Shown: positions 18,900-26,363 of the stretch, piece by piece
How positions within the stretch are numbered: the first letter of the stretch is position 1
Layout of the letters: the number at the start of each line of letters is the position of its first letter
DNA from: Affinundibacterium macrobrachii
Lineage (GTDB): Bacteria > Pseudomonadota > Gammaproteobacteria > Burkholderiales > Burkholderiaceae_D
NCBI RefSeq assembly: GCF_014652415.1
Contig: NZ_BMYT01000007.1
Coordinates: 131,833 to 195,832 of the forward strand
Direction of reading: 5' to 3'
DNA: 64,000 nt
Notes under the pieces: model-generated
What the model was told of the DNA's origin: nothing
Databases searched by the model: none
Seen by the model: only the letters and a program-made list of their open reading frames with translations
Position numbers and translations under genes: made by a program

Positions 18900-20015
18900 T
18901 TATTTCGTACCGTTTTGTATTTCCTTCGTCAGCTTGTCTAAGGTGCGTTGGATATCAGCTTTCTTGCCTGGATGTTTTTCTTTAGCCAGTAGATGCTCCA
19001 AAGCTTTGCGATGTGCGATTCCTAGAGCGTCATTGGCGCTGCTGAGAATATCAGGTTTTACACCCACTTCTTCCCAGTTGGTTTTCGTAATCGGATTGAT
19101 CGAGCGACCAAATGGAATGCTCGCCACAAAATGTGGATGTAGTCGCTGTCCATCTACTGGATGCGCACCGCCTCCAGTGACTTCTCCAACCGTGATGCTG
19201 CGCTTTAGACTTTGTAAGGTATAGCTTAAATCTTCAGCTGCTGAAAAAGTGCGTTGACTAGTCAAGATGTAAACCTGTTTGTTTTTGTCATAGCGTGGTC
19301 CTGCGGTGTATGGCGTGCTCCAAATTTGCGTTGTTTTATTTTCCGCACGGTTATAGATGTCGTTTAGATGTACCTCTGGCTCTGTAAAATAACTAGCAAT
19401 GAGTGCGACTGTTTGTGGCGAACCACCGCCGTTTTTTCGTAAATCAATAATCAATGCATCACTTGCATTTAATAAGGTCATCGCTGCACTAATTGCGTGT
19501 CCGACGATTTCGGTTGGACCAAAACCACGTAAATCGAAATAGCCAATGTTGCCGCCTAGTCGTTCAACTCGCTCAACACCGTAATTCACCGCTTGCATAA
19601 ACTGACGCTCCTCGGCGTCCATGCGGTTTTTTTCTTCCGGGCTAGGTTCCCCATTCGCCTCAGTAGTTGGGATTTCCTTGGCCTCGAAAAAGACATTTAA
19701 ATGTTTATCCTTGGTTTGTTGCTGTAAATGTGTCGTCAGCGTTTTAGCGAATTCGCGCGCACTAGTAAATTTATCGTACTCACCATTTCTATATCTCTGG
19801 TCAAGCATCGTATTGACTTGATCCGCAACTTCAGGAAATACGTACTTTTTAGACATACTTTGCTTTAATTCTTGGAGCACGATTTGTTTATCTTTTGCCG
19901 AGATATTGAGATCTTTTTTGTCTTGTGGCGCTTGCGCCATTGCCCCGCTAACGAGTAAGCAGAAGCTGCCAACGATGGTCAGCAGATATCGATTAGAGAA
20001 TTGAAAAGTGAACAT
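18900..20015 (-). CDS. Exported S41-family peptidase
   Basis: A 371-residue tail-specific-protease-like enzyme with a signal peptide (to AMA, about residue 27). The S41 core starts near 150: GNIGYFDLRGF, DLRKNGGGSPQTVALIASYF, and nucleophile Ser258 in RTFSAAEDLSY, followed by EVTGGGAHP. No PDZ domain is visible, so it resembles the IRBP/TSP subgroup rather than CtpA. AAGGAAG just upstream of the ATG supports the start. It lies between the proline-rich protein gene and the S15-type hydrolase on the same strand. Target unknown; periplasmic or extracellular action is expected. Confidence 0.82.
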   Translation of the reverse strand: MFTFQFSNRYLLTIVGSFCLLVSGAMAQAPQDKKDLNISAKDKQIVLQELKQSMSKKYVFPEVADQVNTMLDQRYRNGEYDKFTSAREFAKTLTTHLQQQTKDKHLNVFFEAKEIPTTEANGEPSPEEKNRMDAEERQFMQAVNYGVERVERLGGNIGYFDLRGFGPTEIVGHAISAAMTLLNASDALIIDLRKNGGGSPQTVALIASYFTEPEVHLNDIYNRAENKTTQIWSTPYTAGPRYDKNKQVYILTSQRTFSAAEDLSYTLQSLKRSITVGEVTGGGAHPVDGQRLHPHFVASIPFGRSINPITKTNWEEVGVKPDILSSANDALGIAHRKALEHLLAKEKHPGKKADIQRTLDKLTKEIQNGTK

Positions 20016-20142
20016 GGGCTTCCTTGAAAAGCGAATTGTTTTTATGTCTTTGCGAACTCTAGGTGCGAATCTGCAAAGACCTGTAGGTAGTGGCGAGTGA
20101 ATGTTGAATCGTAGCTAAATGAGCGTTGAGGTACACTGCAAT

Positions 20143-20583
20143 TTATTGACGAGCATGGACACGATGGACGTCGAGAAGCATCTTGCCGTCGCGTTTAACA
20201 CATGTGCCGCTGAACGTGATGGCATCACTTTGCTTGGCTTCAATCGTCGCGCCTTCAGCTTTATCTTTGCAGATAGCATGCAGCTCTTCTGGAATTTCTA
20301 ATGCTGGTGGCGGTGGTGCAGATGGCAGTGCTGGTGGCGTAGGTGGTGCTGGCGGCTCTAGGGTTGCGGGCACCGCGGGTGGCGCAGGAGGTGCTGGTGG
20401 CGGTGGAGGAGAGAGTAGTTTCAAGCATCGATTCTTACCAGTAGTGGACTCGCATTGAATACTGATTACGGTGTTGGCAAGGTTTGTTTTCTTGGCTTCT
20501 GTTTGCTTAGTTTTTGATTCTGCAATACTTAAGCCTGTTGCGCCTAATGCGGCGAATATAATGACAGCGGCTAATATTCTCAT
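20143..20583 (-). CDS. Small exported polyproline protein of unknown function
   Basis: A 146-residue protein, unrecognised. ATG 20583 is chosen over the longer frame because AGGAGA lies just upstream and a signal peptide follows (MRILAAVIIFAALGATGLSIA). The mature part has a polar N-terminal block with two Cys (IQCESTTGKNRC), a proline-rich centre of about 45 residues (runs of PPPPP, PPAPPAPP, PPTPPALP), and a C-terminal block with two more Cys (AICKDK and GTCVKRDG). Paired cysteines flanking a stiff linker suggest two small disulfide-bonded ends. Polyproline translation normally needs EF-P. It lies directly downstream of the BaeR-like regulator gene, whose partner kinase also has a polyproline tract. 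Confidence 0.7.
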   Translation of the reverse strand: MRILAAVIIFAALGATGLSIAESKTKQTEAKKTNLANTVISIQCESTTGKNRCLKLLSPPPPPAPPAPPAVPATLEPPAPPTPPALPSAPPPPALEIPEELHAICKDKAEGATIEAKQSDAITFSGTCVKRDGKMLLDVHRVHARQ

Positions 20584-20765
20584 GATTTCTCCTAGGTTTG
20601 AATCCAACTTTTTCATTTTGAAAGATGGTCGTGTTCTACTTGACCAACGCTGTCATCATGAATCGCAATTGTGGAGAAATAATGGTGAATCGTGGAGTTG
20701 TTGAATAAAATCCCGATCAAGGTCGCGGGTTAATTTATTTTGCGGTGATTGAATCCGTCAAAGCG

Positions 20766-21467
20766 TTAGCCTAATCCATAGATTGCGTGAATTGGATTAT
20801 CGTCTACGCGTATCTGTGCGATTTTTTTGCGAATATTTTTGATATGGCTATCAATCGCGCGATCGGTTACATCCAAGCTATCTTGCGCGAAAAAATTCAG
20901 TAATTGTGTACGCGAGAAGACCTGCCCCGGATGTTTGATGAAGTGTTCGAGTAACAGAAATTCGCTGCGCGTTAGTTCTAATAATTGTTGATCTAAATAA
21001 ATCTGATAAGCGGCATGATCTATATGAATTAGCCCTGATTGCTCATTTTCTCTATTGATCGCTTGGTCGCTGAAGCGATTGTTTGGTACGGTGTTTGATA
21101 CGCGCCGTAAAATAACCTTAATTCGCGCCATCAATTCTCTAGGACTAAATGGTTTGCAAAGATAATCATCTGCACCAATTTCTAATCCAAGCAATCTATC
21201 GATTTCTTCTACCTTTGCGGTGACCATGATGATAGGAACTTGTGAGAAAGCTCTGACAGCACGACACAAACTAATACCATCCAGACCCGGCAACATGAGA
21301 TCAAGTACGATCAGATCAGGTCGTTTTTGCCGTACTTGCGCTAGGGCGGCTTGTCCATCGCCAATGATCGTGCTTTGATAGCCTGATGCATGCGCATAAT
21401 CGGCAATTAAGGATGCTAAATCAGCTTCGTCTTCTACAATAAGAATTTCTGTTGGCGTATTGAGCAT
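20766..21467 (-). CDS. baeR: BaeR-like OmpR/PhoB response regulator, C-terminus truncated by a stop
   Basis: A 233-residue regulator. The receiver domain (1-122) has acidic pocket residues VEDE, phospho-Asp56 in LDLMLPG, Thr83 and Lys105. The winged-helix DNA-binding domain (about 145-233) has the recognition region TDRAIDSHIKNIRKK. The protein ends IHAIYGLG, where relatives continue G-Y-R-F/W to close the wing. Reading past the TAA in frame gives R-F-D-G-F and seven more codons to a stop at 20730, so TAA (20766-20768) stands where a Tyr codon (TAT/TAC) is expected. This looks like a recent nonsense change, a sequencing error, or tolerated trimming. The kinase partner gene is 71 bp upstream. 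Confidence 0.88.
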   Translation of the reverse strand: MLNTPTEILIVEDEADLASLIADYAHASGYQSTIIGDGQAALAQVRQKRPDLIVLDLMLPGLDGISLCRAVRAFSQVPIIMVTAKVEEIDRLLGLEIGADDYLCKPFSPRELMARIKVILRRVSNTVPNNRFSDQAINRENEQSGLIHIDHAAYQIYLDQQLLELTRSEFLLLEHFIKHPGQVFSRTQLLNFFAQDSLDVTDRAIDSHIKNIRKKIAQIRVDDNPIHAIYGLG

Positions 21468-21538
21468 AGCGAATTGACTGGCCGTGTATGTGATAAGTAG
21501 ATGCAGAATTATTAGGTAGTAAGGTATTCGGTGCTAAT

Positions 21539-23251
21539 TTAAACACTTGCTGGGTAAAGAGAGAATTGGATTTGCACATGCAAGCCACCAAGTTCGGAAT
21601 GAGAAAATTCGATGTTTGCATGGTGGGCTTCCAAAATACGGCGGCATAAAGCGAGACCTAAACCAGACCCACCGTGTTCGCGATTGCGCGAACTATCTGG
21701 TCGATAAAAACGTTCACCTAATCGTGCCATGGCAAGTGATGGAACTTCTGGTGCGCTGTCTTCAATGTGGAGATATAAAAACTGTTGATCACTATTCGCG
21801 CGGATTCGGATGCATCCGCCCGCGTTGGTATAGCGTATCGAATTTTCCAGCAAATTATGCATAACTTGGCGTAAGCGTTCTCTATCCCCGTGAATACAAG
21901 ATGCTTGTGGTTTGGCTTCGATCGTTAATTGTAAATGAGCGTGATGAATTCGATCTTGAAAGTTGCTACTTTCTTCCTCAATCAGGGCCCATAGATCCAT
22001 TTTTTGCATTTGATATTGCAGCGTGCCGATATCGGCGCTCGCCAGTGTATAAAGTTCATCAATTAACTTGTTTAAGGATAAAACCTGACGCAACATCAAT
22101 GCGATATTTTCAGCGTTGGCAGGACGAATGCCGTCTTGTAGTGCTTCTAATTGCGCACGTAACACGGCAATTGGGGTTCTTAACTCATGTGAGGTGTCTG
22201 CTACCCATTGCCGTCGGCTTTGTTCTGCTTGCGCTAACTTTTCTGCCAATTGATTAAAACTATTTGCCAGTTCACCTAATTCATCGCTACGGCGCACTGC
22301 GACACGGGTGTCGAACTTACCTTGTTCCAGCGCGCGTGCGCTGGCAGCAAGTTGATGTATGGGACGCCGAAAGTGTAACGCCAACAGCAATGCCGCTAAA
22401 CCACTCAAACTGATGCTAATGACGACGATCGTAATGATCATGTCGGCCTGTTGTTGCAGGAAGTCTCGTGCCATATCATCGCTTGGCACCCGCGACTTTT
22501 GCACTGATAAATACGCAATCACTTCGCCTTGATGATAGAGCGGTCGCATCCCCCTTGGACTTTGATCCAATTTTTTGTCTAAAGGTCGACCGGCCAAGTA
22601 ATTTTCTGCTTCATCGAGCAAGCTAATGCGGCTGTTTAAACTTTGAAGTTGTTCCTCTGATGCTGAGACGTCGACGATATCGGTTTTGGTGGATGCTTGA
22701 TTTGCTGGCGCTTTAATCGGCGCGTCAGGTGGGGGAGGTGGTAAGGGTGGCGGCGGTGGCAATGGGGGCAGGACTGGTGCTTGCGCTGCTAATGGAGCTG
22801 CTGGAGCAACTGGTGAGACTGGCGCAGCGGGCTTGGCTGGAGCCGCAATATTGTTGCGTGTGTTCGATTTATGGTCGTTTCTAACTTTGCTAGTGCGTTC
22901 GTTCAGTGCTGATGTGGTGGAGGCGACCATCGATTTTTGCTGTACGCCATCTACAGTTTCTATCCGTGATGGTGCCGAATTTTTAATTTGATACAAGCGC
23001 ATTAGTTCTTGATTGATCCATGCCTTCTTTTGTTGAGGATCGTTCGGTAGAAATGACCAGCTTTCGTTGGCGGCATATTGATTTTGAATTGAATCACCAA
23101 GTTCTTGCAGACGATCGAGTTCAATTTTGAGAGCGTAGTCAGCAAAGCCACTACTGACTTTTTCGCGCATCATTAATAAAGCGACGATCACGACTGTGGT
23201 GAGCGATAGAAGAACCGCAAAAAATAAGCGCCAACCAATAGAGAGTTTCAC
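21539..23251 (-). CDS. baeS: BaeS-like sensor histidine kinase with polyproline insert
   Basis: A 570-residue inner-membrane kinase: TM1 about 8-28, periplasmic region 29-270, TM2 about 271-293, HAMP 294-347, dimerisation domain with His355 in DTSHELRTP, and ATPase domain with N-box HNLLENSIRYTNAGG. The ending ERFYRPDSSRNREHGGSGLGLA matches E. coli BaeS, an envelope-stress sensor. Two oddities stand out. The periplasmic part carries an Ala/Pro-rich stretch (about 136-185, including PPLPPPPPLPPPPP). The G1 box reads D498-S-A-P-E where BaeS has DSAPG, losing a conserved Gly. The start is GTG at 23251; no strong ribosome-binding site is seen. Confidence 0.88.
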   Translation of the reverse strand: MKLSIGWRLFFAVLLSLTTVVIVALLMMREKVSSGFADYALKIELDRLQELGDSIQNQYAANESWSFLPNDPQQKKAWINQELMRLYQIKNSAPSRIETVDGVQQKSMVASTTSALNERTSKVRNDHKSNTRNNIAAPAKPAAPVSPVAPAAPLAAQAPVLPPLPPPPPLPPPPPDAPIKAPANQASTKTDIVDVSASEEQLQSLNSRISLLDEAENYLAGRPLDKKLDQSPRGMRPLYHQGEVIAYLSVQKSRVPSDDMARDFLQQQADMIITIVVISISLSGLAALLLALHFRRPIHQLAASARALEQGKFDTRVAVRRSDELGELANSFNQLAEKLAQAEQSRRQWVADTSHELRTPIAVLRAQLEALQDGIRPANAENIALMLRQVLSLNKLIDELYTLASADIGTLQYQMQKMDLWALIEEESSNFQDRIHHAHLQLTIEAKPQASCIHGDRERLRQVMHNLLENSIRYTNAGGCIRIRANSDQQFLYLHIEDSAPEVPSLAMARLGERFYRPDSSRNREHGGSGLGLALCRRILEAHHANIEFSHSELGGLHVQIQFSLYPASV

Positions 23252-23552
23252 GTTCGGATTCTGAATAGAAAAGAAGGCAGTGTAGAACTTAGCAGTGTTT
23301 GCGCCAAGCGCTTTCTATGTGCGATTTTGTATTTTTGCTGAACGGAGAAGATTTTTCTGTGATTCGTTTTTTCTCCATCATTTATCCATGATCTTGTAAC
23401 GAGGCTAGAAATAGATTCGGAAAAATTGCGTTTAAGCAATATCTAAGTTACTCATACCTTTATAATTAGATCCTTTCGGATTGCTGATATGCGTTAAACC
23501 GTGCGCAAGTCGCCTTGCTAAAAAAGCGACATATAAATTTTCGGAGATATAC
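23252..23552. other. Divergent intergenic region, baeS-like gene / antiporter
   Basis: A 301-bp gap between the minus-strand kinase and the plus-strand antiporter. It contains a perfect TATAAT at 23461-23466 that could be the antiporter's -10 box, with no convincing -35 at the right distance. No gene, hairpin or repeat is evident. Confidence 0.4.
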
Positions 23553-25295
23553 ATGGATCATCACGCTGGCCTACCGTTTTTGAGGGAAGCACTGCTCTTT
23601 CTAATCTTAGCTGGCATTCTCATCCCCTTATTACAACGCTTCAAAATCAATCAGGTTTTGGGCTTCCTGACGATAGGTGTGGTGCTTGGTCCTTTTGGTG
23701 TTGCGCAGTTTGCACAACAAATGCCTTGGTTGAGCGTCATCGCTTTTTCTGGTGACGCTGAAGTGCAATCCTTGGCTGAGTTAGGTGTGATGTTTTTGAT
23801 GTTTTTGATCGGACTTGAATTGTCCGCTGAGCGCTTGTGGAGTTTGCGTCGCTGGGTATTTTTGGGTGGTAGTGCGCAGCTTTTATTGACGGCGGTGATG
23901 ATTGGTAGTCTTGCGTATTGGTTTGGTAATCGTCTTGAAATTGCTTTGCTGTTGGGTTTGGTATTTTCACTTTCTTCGACGGCGATTGTGATGCAATTAC
24001 TCACGCAACAGCGAGCGATGGCTAGCCCAATGGGGCAAGCGAGTTTTTCTATGTTGATGCTGCAGGATTTTGCAGTCGTGCCTTTACTGATTTTGGTGGA
24101 TTTATTGGGTAAACAGACCACCGACAATTTGAGTATCGTCGTTGGTATGACTTTATTGAAGTCATTGGCGGCAGTGTTGTTTATTTTCTTGGTTGGGCGA
24201 CGCGTTGTCGCACCGGTGTTTCGTTACTTCGCGCAGCAGCGACAACCGGAAGTATTCATGGCACTCACTTTATTGGTGACTTTAGGTATTGCAGGCGCGA
24301 CCGCCGCAGTGGGATTGTCCTTAGCTTTGGGCGCGTTCTTGGCAGGTCTATTACTCGCAGAAACAGAATACCGACATGAGGTCGAAGTCACCATAGAACC
24401 TTTTAAAGGCTTGCTGATGGGCTTGTTCTTTATGTCGGTTGGTATGGGAATTAATCTTGCTGCATTTGCGCAAAATTATGTGTGGATTTTGGCCTCCGTA
24501 CTTGGTTTGGTTCTGATCAAGGCGAGCGTCGTTGCTGTGATTATGCGTAAGGGCGGATTAAGCTGGGGTAAGTCGATTGAAGGTGGATTTTTGTTAAGTC
24601 AGGGCGGTGAATTTGCTTTTGTGATTATTGGCGTGGCAGCGACGACGAGCATTTTGTCGCGAGACATTGCGCAGTTTATGTTGTTGGTAGTTAGTATTAG
24701 CTTGTTGATGACGCCCTTCTTTGCGCGGGCGGGTCATGTTCTTGGGCAGTTTGTGGAACAAAAATTTTGCTCGCAGCAATCGCAGGAACAAGCAAGTTTG
24801 CCTGAAGAGTTGAGTGGACATGTGGTGATTGCTGGATTTGGGCGGGTTGGACAATTGCTCGCGGATATTTTGCAGAAGCAAGGTGTGGCTTATGTCGCAG
24901 TAGAACATGATGCCCATGTGGTTGCTAACTTGCGCAAGCAGGGGCGCAAGGTATTTTACGGTAATGCGGCACGGCCAGAATTATTACGCAAAATGCATAT
25001 GCAGCACGCGGCTGCTTTATTGGTGACGATGGATCAACCGGCTGCGGCGATGCATGCAGTATTAGCGGCGCGTAGTGAGTATCCCAAGTTGCCGATTTAT
25101 GTGCGTTCTCGTGATGAGATTCATGCATTGGAACTACGCACGGCGGGCGCTACTGCCGTGGTACCAGAAACCTTAGAGGCAGGTTTACAATTATCCTTTT
25201 TCGCCCTGAATGCCTTATCTATTCCAGAAGGCGAGATTAATCATATTCTGGATCAAGAACGTGAATTGCGAGTTTCTAATCAAGCTAAGCTCTAG
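23553..25295 (+). CDS. Monovalent cation:proton antiporter, KefB/KefC type
   Basis: A 580-residue inner-membrane protein. Residues ~5-385 form the CPA2-type Na+/H+ exchanger domain with about 12 helices (including GVVLGPFG and LSLALGAFLAGLLLAETEY). Residues ~415-540 form an RCK/TrkA-N domain starting GHVVIAGFGRVGQLLADIL, which binds nucleotide and gates K+ efflux. The ATG at 23553 is chosen over an upstream in-frame start because GGAGA precedes it and the hydrophobic domain begins directly. A KefF/KefG ancillary gene is not adjacent. Probable role: K+/H+ exchange, pH or electrophile stress; the exact ion is inferred. Confidence 0.9.
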   Translation: MDHHAGLPFLREALLFLILAGILIPLLQRFKINQVLGFLTIGVVLGPFGVAQFAQQMPWLSVIAFSGDAEVQSLAELGVMFLMFLIGLELSAERLWSLRRWVFLGGSAQLLLTAVMIGSLAYWFGNRLEIALLLGLVFSLSSTAIVMQLLTQQRAMASPMGQASFSMLMLQDFAVVPLLILVDLLGKQTTDNLSIVVGMTLLKSLAAVLFIFLVGRRVVAPVFRYFAQQRQPEVFMALTLLVTLGIAGATAAVGLSLALGAFLAGLLLAETEYRHEVEVTIEPFKGLLMGLFFMSVGMGINLAAFAQNYVWILASVLGLVLIKASVVAVIMRKGGLSWGKSIEGGFLLSQGGEFAFVIIGVAATTSILSRDIAQFMLLVVSISLLMTPFFARAGHVLGQFVEQKFCSQQSQEQASLPEELSGHVVIAGFGRVGQLLADILQKQGVAYVAVEHDAHVVANLRKQGRKVFYGNAARPELLRKMHMQHAAALLVTMDQPAAAMHAVLAARSEYPKLPIYVRSRDEIHALELRTAGATAVVPETLEAGLQLSFFALNALSIPEGEINHILDQERELRVSNQAKL

Positions 25296-25327
25296 ACTAG
25301 TCGTATGAATAGATCGCCAGTCCCGAT

Positions 25328-26119
25328 TTATCGACCCGCGATAGGACGAAAGCGATAATGTTCTTGTGAAAACAAATCGATACCACATTGAAGATTTTCT
25401 ATCCAATCCAAAAATGCGGGAATCGCTTCGCCAGTGAGATAGCGACCATGTTGCGGAACTAGCATCGCGACATCCATTTGTCTGACCATATTGACCCAAA
25501 AGCGGCATACTTTATTCGACACCATATAGCGCTTATGAAAGCCGCTCATGGTGTGCAACAGTTCATAAAATTCCGCCTTCGTTGTGATTGGCGTTGCGAT
25601 AGTTTTTGCCTCGACTAGCGAAGCGCCCATGTCACCAGAAAATAAGATTTTTGACGTGCTGTCATAAAACTGGAAATTACCCTCAGCGTGCAAGAAGTGC
25701 GCTGGAACGGCATACAGTGTCGAGCCTAACATGGGGATAGGCATGCCTTCATCAGGAATGCCGATAATCCGACCATCCGCGCGATTTAAGTTACAAAAGT
25801 GGGGAACAAAACGTGCCCACAGTTGCGATACATAGAGATGGCATTCTGTACTGTAGAGCCATTTATCTAAGGCACCGATAATGTCGGGATCTTGGTGTGA
25901 GGCGAATAAAAATTCGAGATTCTTCTTCGGCAAATACTTTTGCATTGCCAAAGTAAGCGCGTTGTAGGTGATATTGCCAGACGGGTCGATTAAGGCACCT
26001 TGCCCATGCGAGACGATCAGAAATTGGTTTGCCTGTACCGCATCTTCGGCCGAGCCTGTGACCAGATCATTGAACATGATGCAACTATGTTTGCCATTAT
26101 TAAATAGTTCAATTGCCAC
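25328..26119 (-). CDS. MBL-fold diiron protein, oxygen-sensing ODP type
   Basis: A 263-residue metallo-beta-lactamase-fold protein of the group related to the N-terminal domain of flavodiiron proteins (ODP). Visible ligands are HQDPD (H75, D77, D79), H144 in AHFLHAEGNF, D163 in LFSGDMGAS and H224 in VPQHG, consistent with a dinuclear iron site that binds O2 or NO. The flavodoxin domain of full flavodiiron reductases is absent, so it is either a sensor or needs a separate electron donor. In other bacteria ODP proteins can pair with chemoreceptors or cyclic-di-GMP enzymes; none is adjacent here. It is convergent with the antiporter gene. Confidence 0.75.
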   Translation of the reverse strand: MAIELFNNGKHSCIMFNDLVTGSAEDAVQANQFLIVSHGQGALIDPSGNITYNALTLAMQKYLPKKNLEFLFASHQDPDIIGALDKWLYSTECHLYVSQLWARFVPHFCNLNRADGRIIGIPDEGMPIPMLGSTLYAVPAHFLHAEGNFQFYDSTSKILFSGDMGASLVEAKTIATPITTKAEFYELLHTMSGFHKRYMVSNKVCRFWVNMVRQMDVAMLVPQHGRYLTGEAIPAFLDWIENLQCGIDLFSQEHYRFRPIAGR

Positions 26120-26299
26120 GAGGACTCCTATTATCGATTTCTAAAAACTTATTTTAGATCAAGCAATAAAGGAAAATTTGATATGGATTAAGTTTGTGCT
26201 GCGAATGCACAGAAAAACTGATTAAAAACAGACAGTTAGTGACCTAATGACAAAGATTAATTGGGTAGGAAGTGGGAAGGAAGTGGGATAAGACTGTAG

Positions 26300-26325
26300 T
26301 GCAAGTACGCGCTAGCGTACTTGCA
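26300..26325. promoter_or_regulatory. Perfect palindrome downstream of ggt
   Basis: TGCAAGTACGC (26300-26310) and GCGTACTTGCA (26315-26325) form perfect 11-bp arms with a GCTA centre. It lies 38 bp beyond the ggt stop, with no T-run on either strand, so it is a weak terminator candidate or a protein-binding palindrome. Confidence 0.45.
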
Positions 26326-26363
26326 ATGGTCGATGATTATCTTAAGGCATCGAGCTTAATATT

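Noticed and set aside
20183-20458. Gly-rich plus-strand frame opposite the polyproline protein
   Set aside because: Proline codons read as glycine on the other strand; the minus-strand gene has the signal peptide and ribosome-binding site.
23651-24127. 158-codon minus-strand open frame inside the antiporter gene
   Set aside because: Codon-bias shadow of a hydrophobic protein; no ribosome-binding site or recognisable product.
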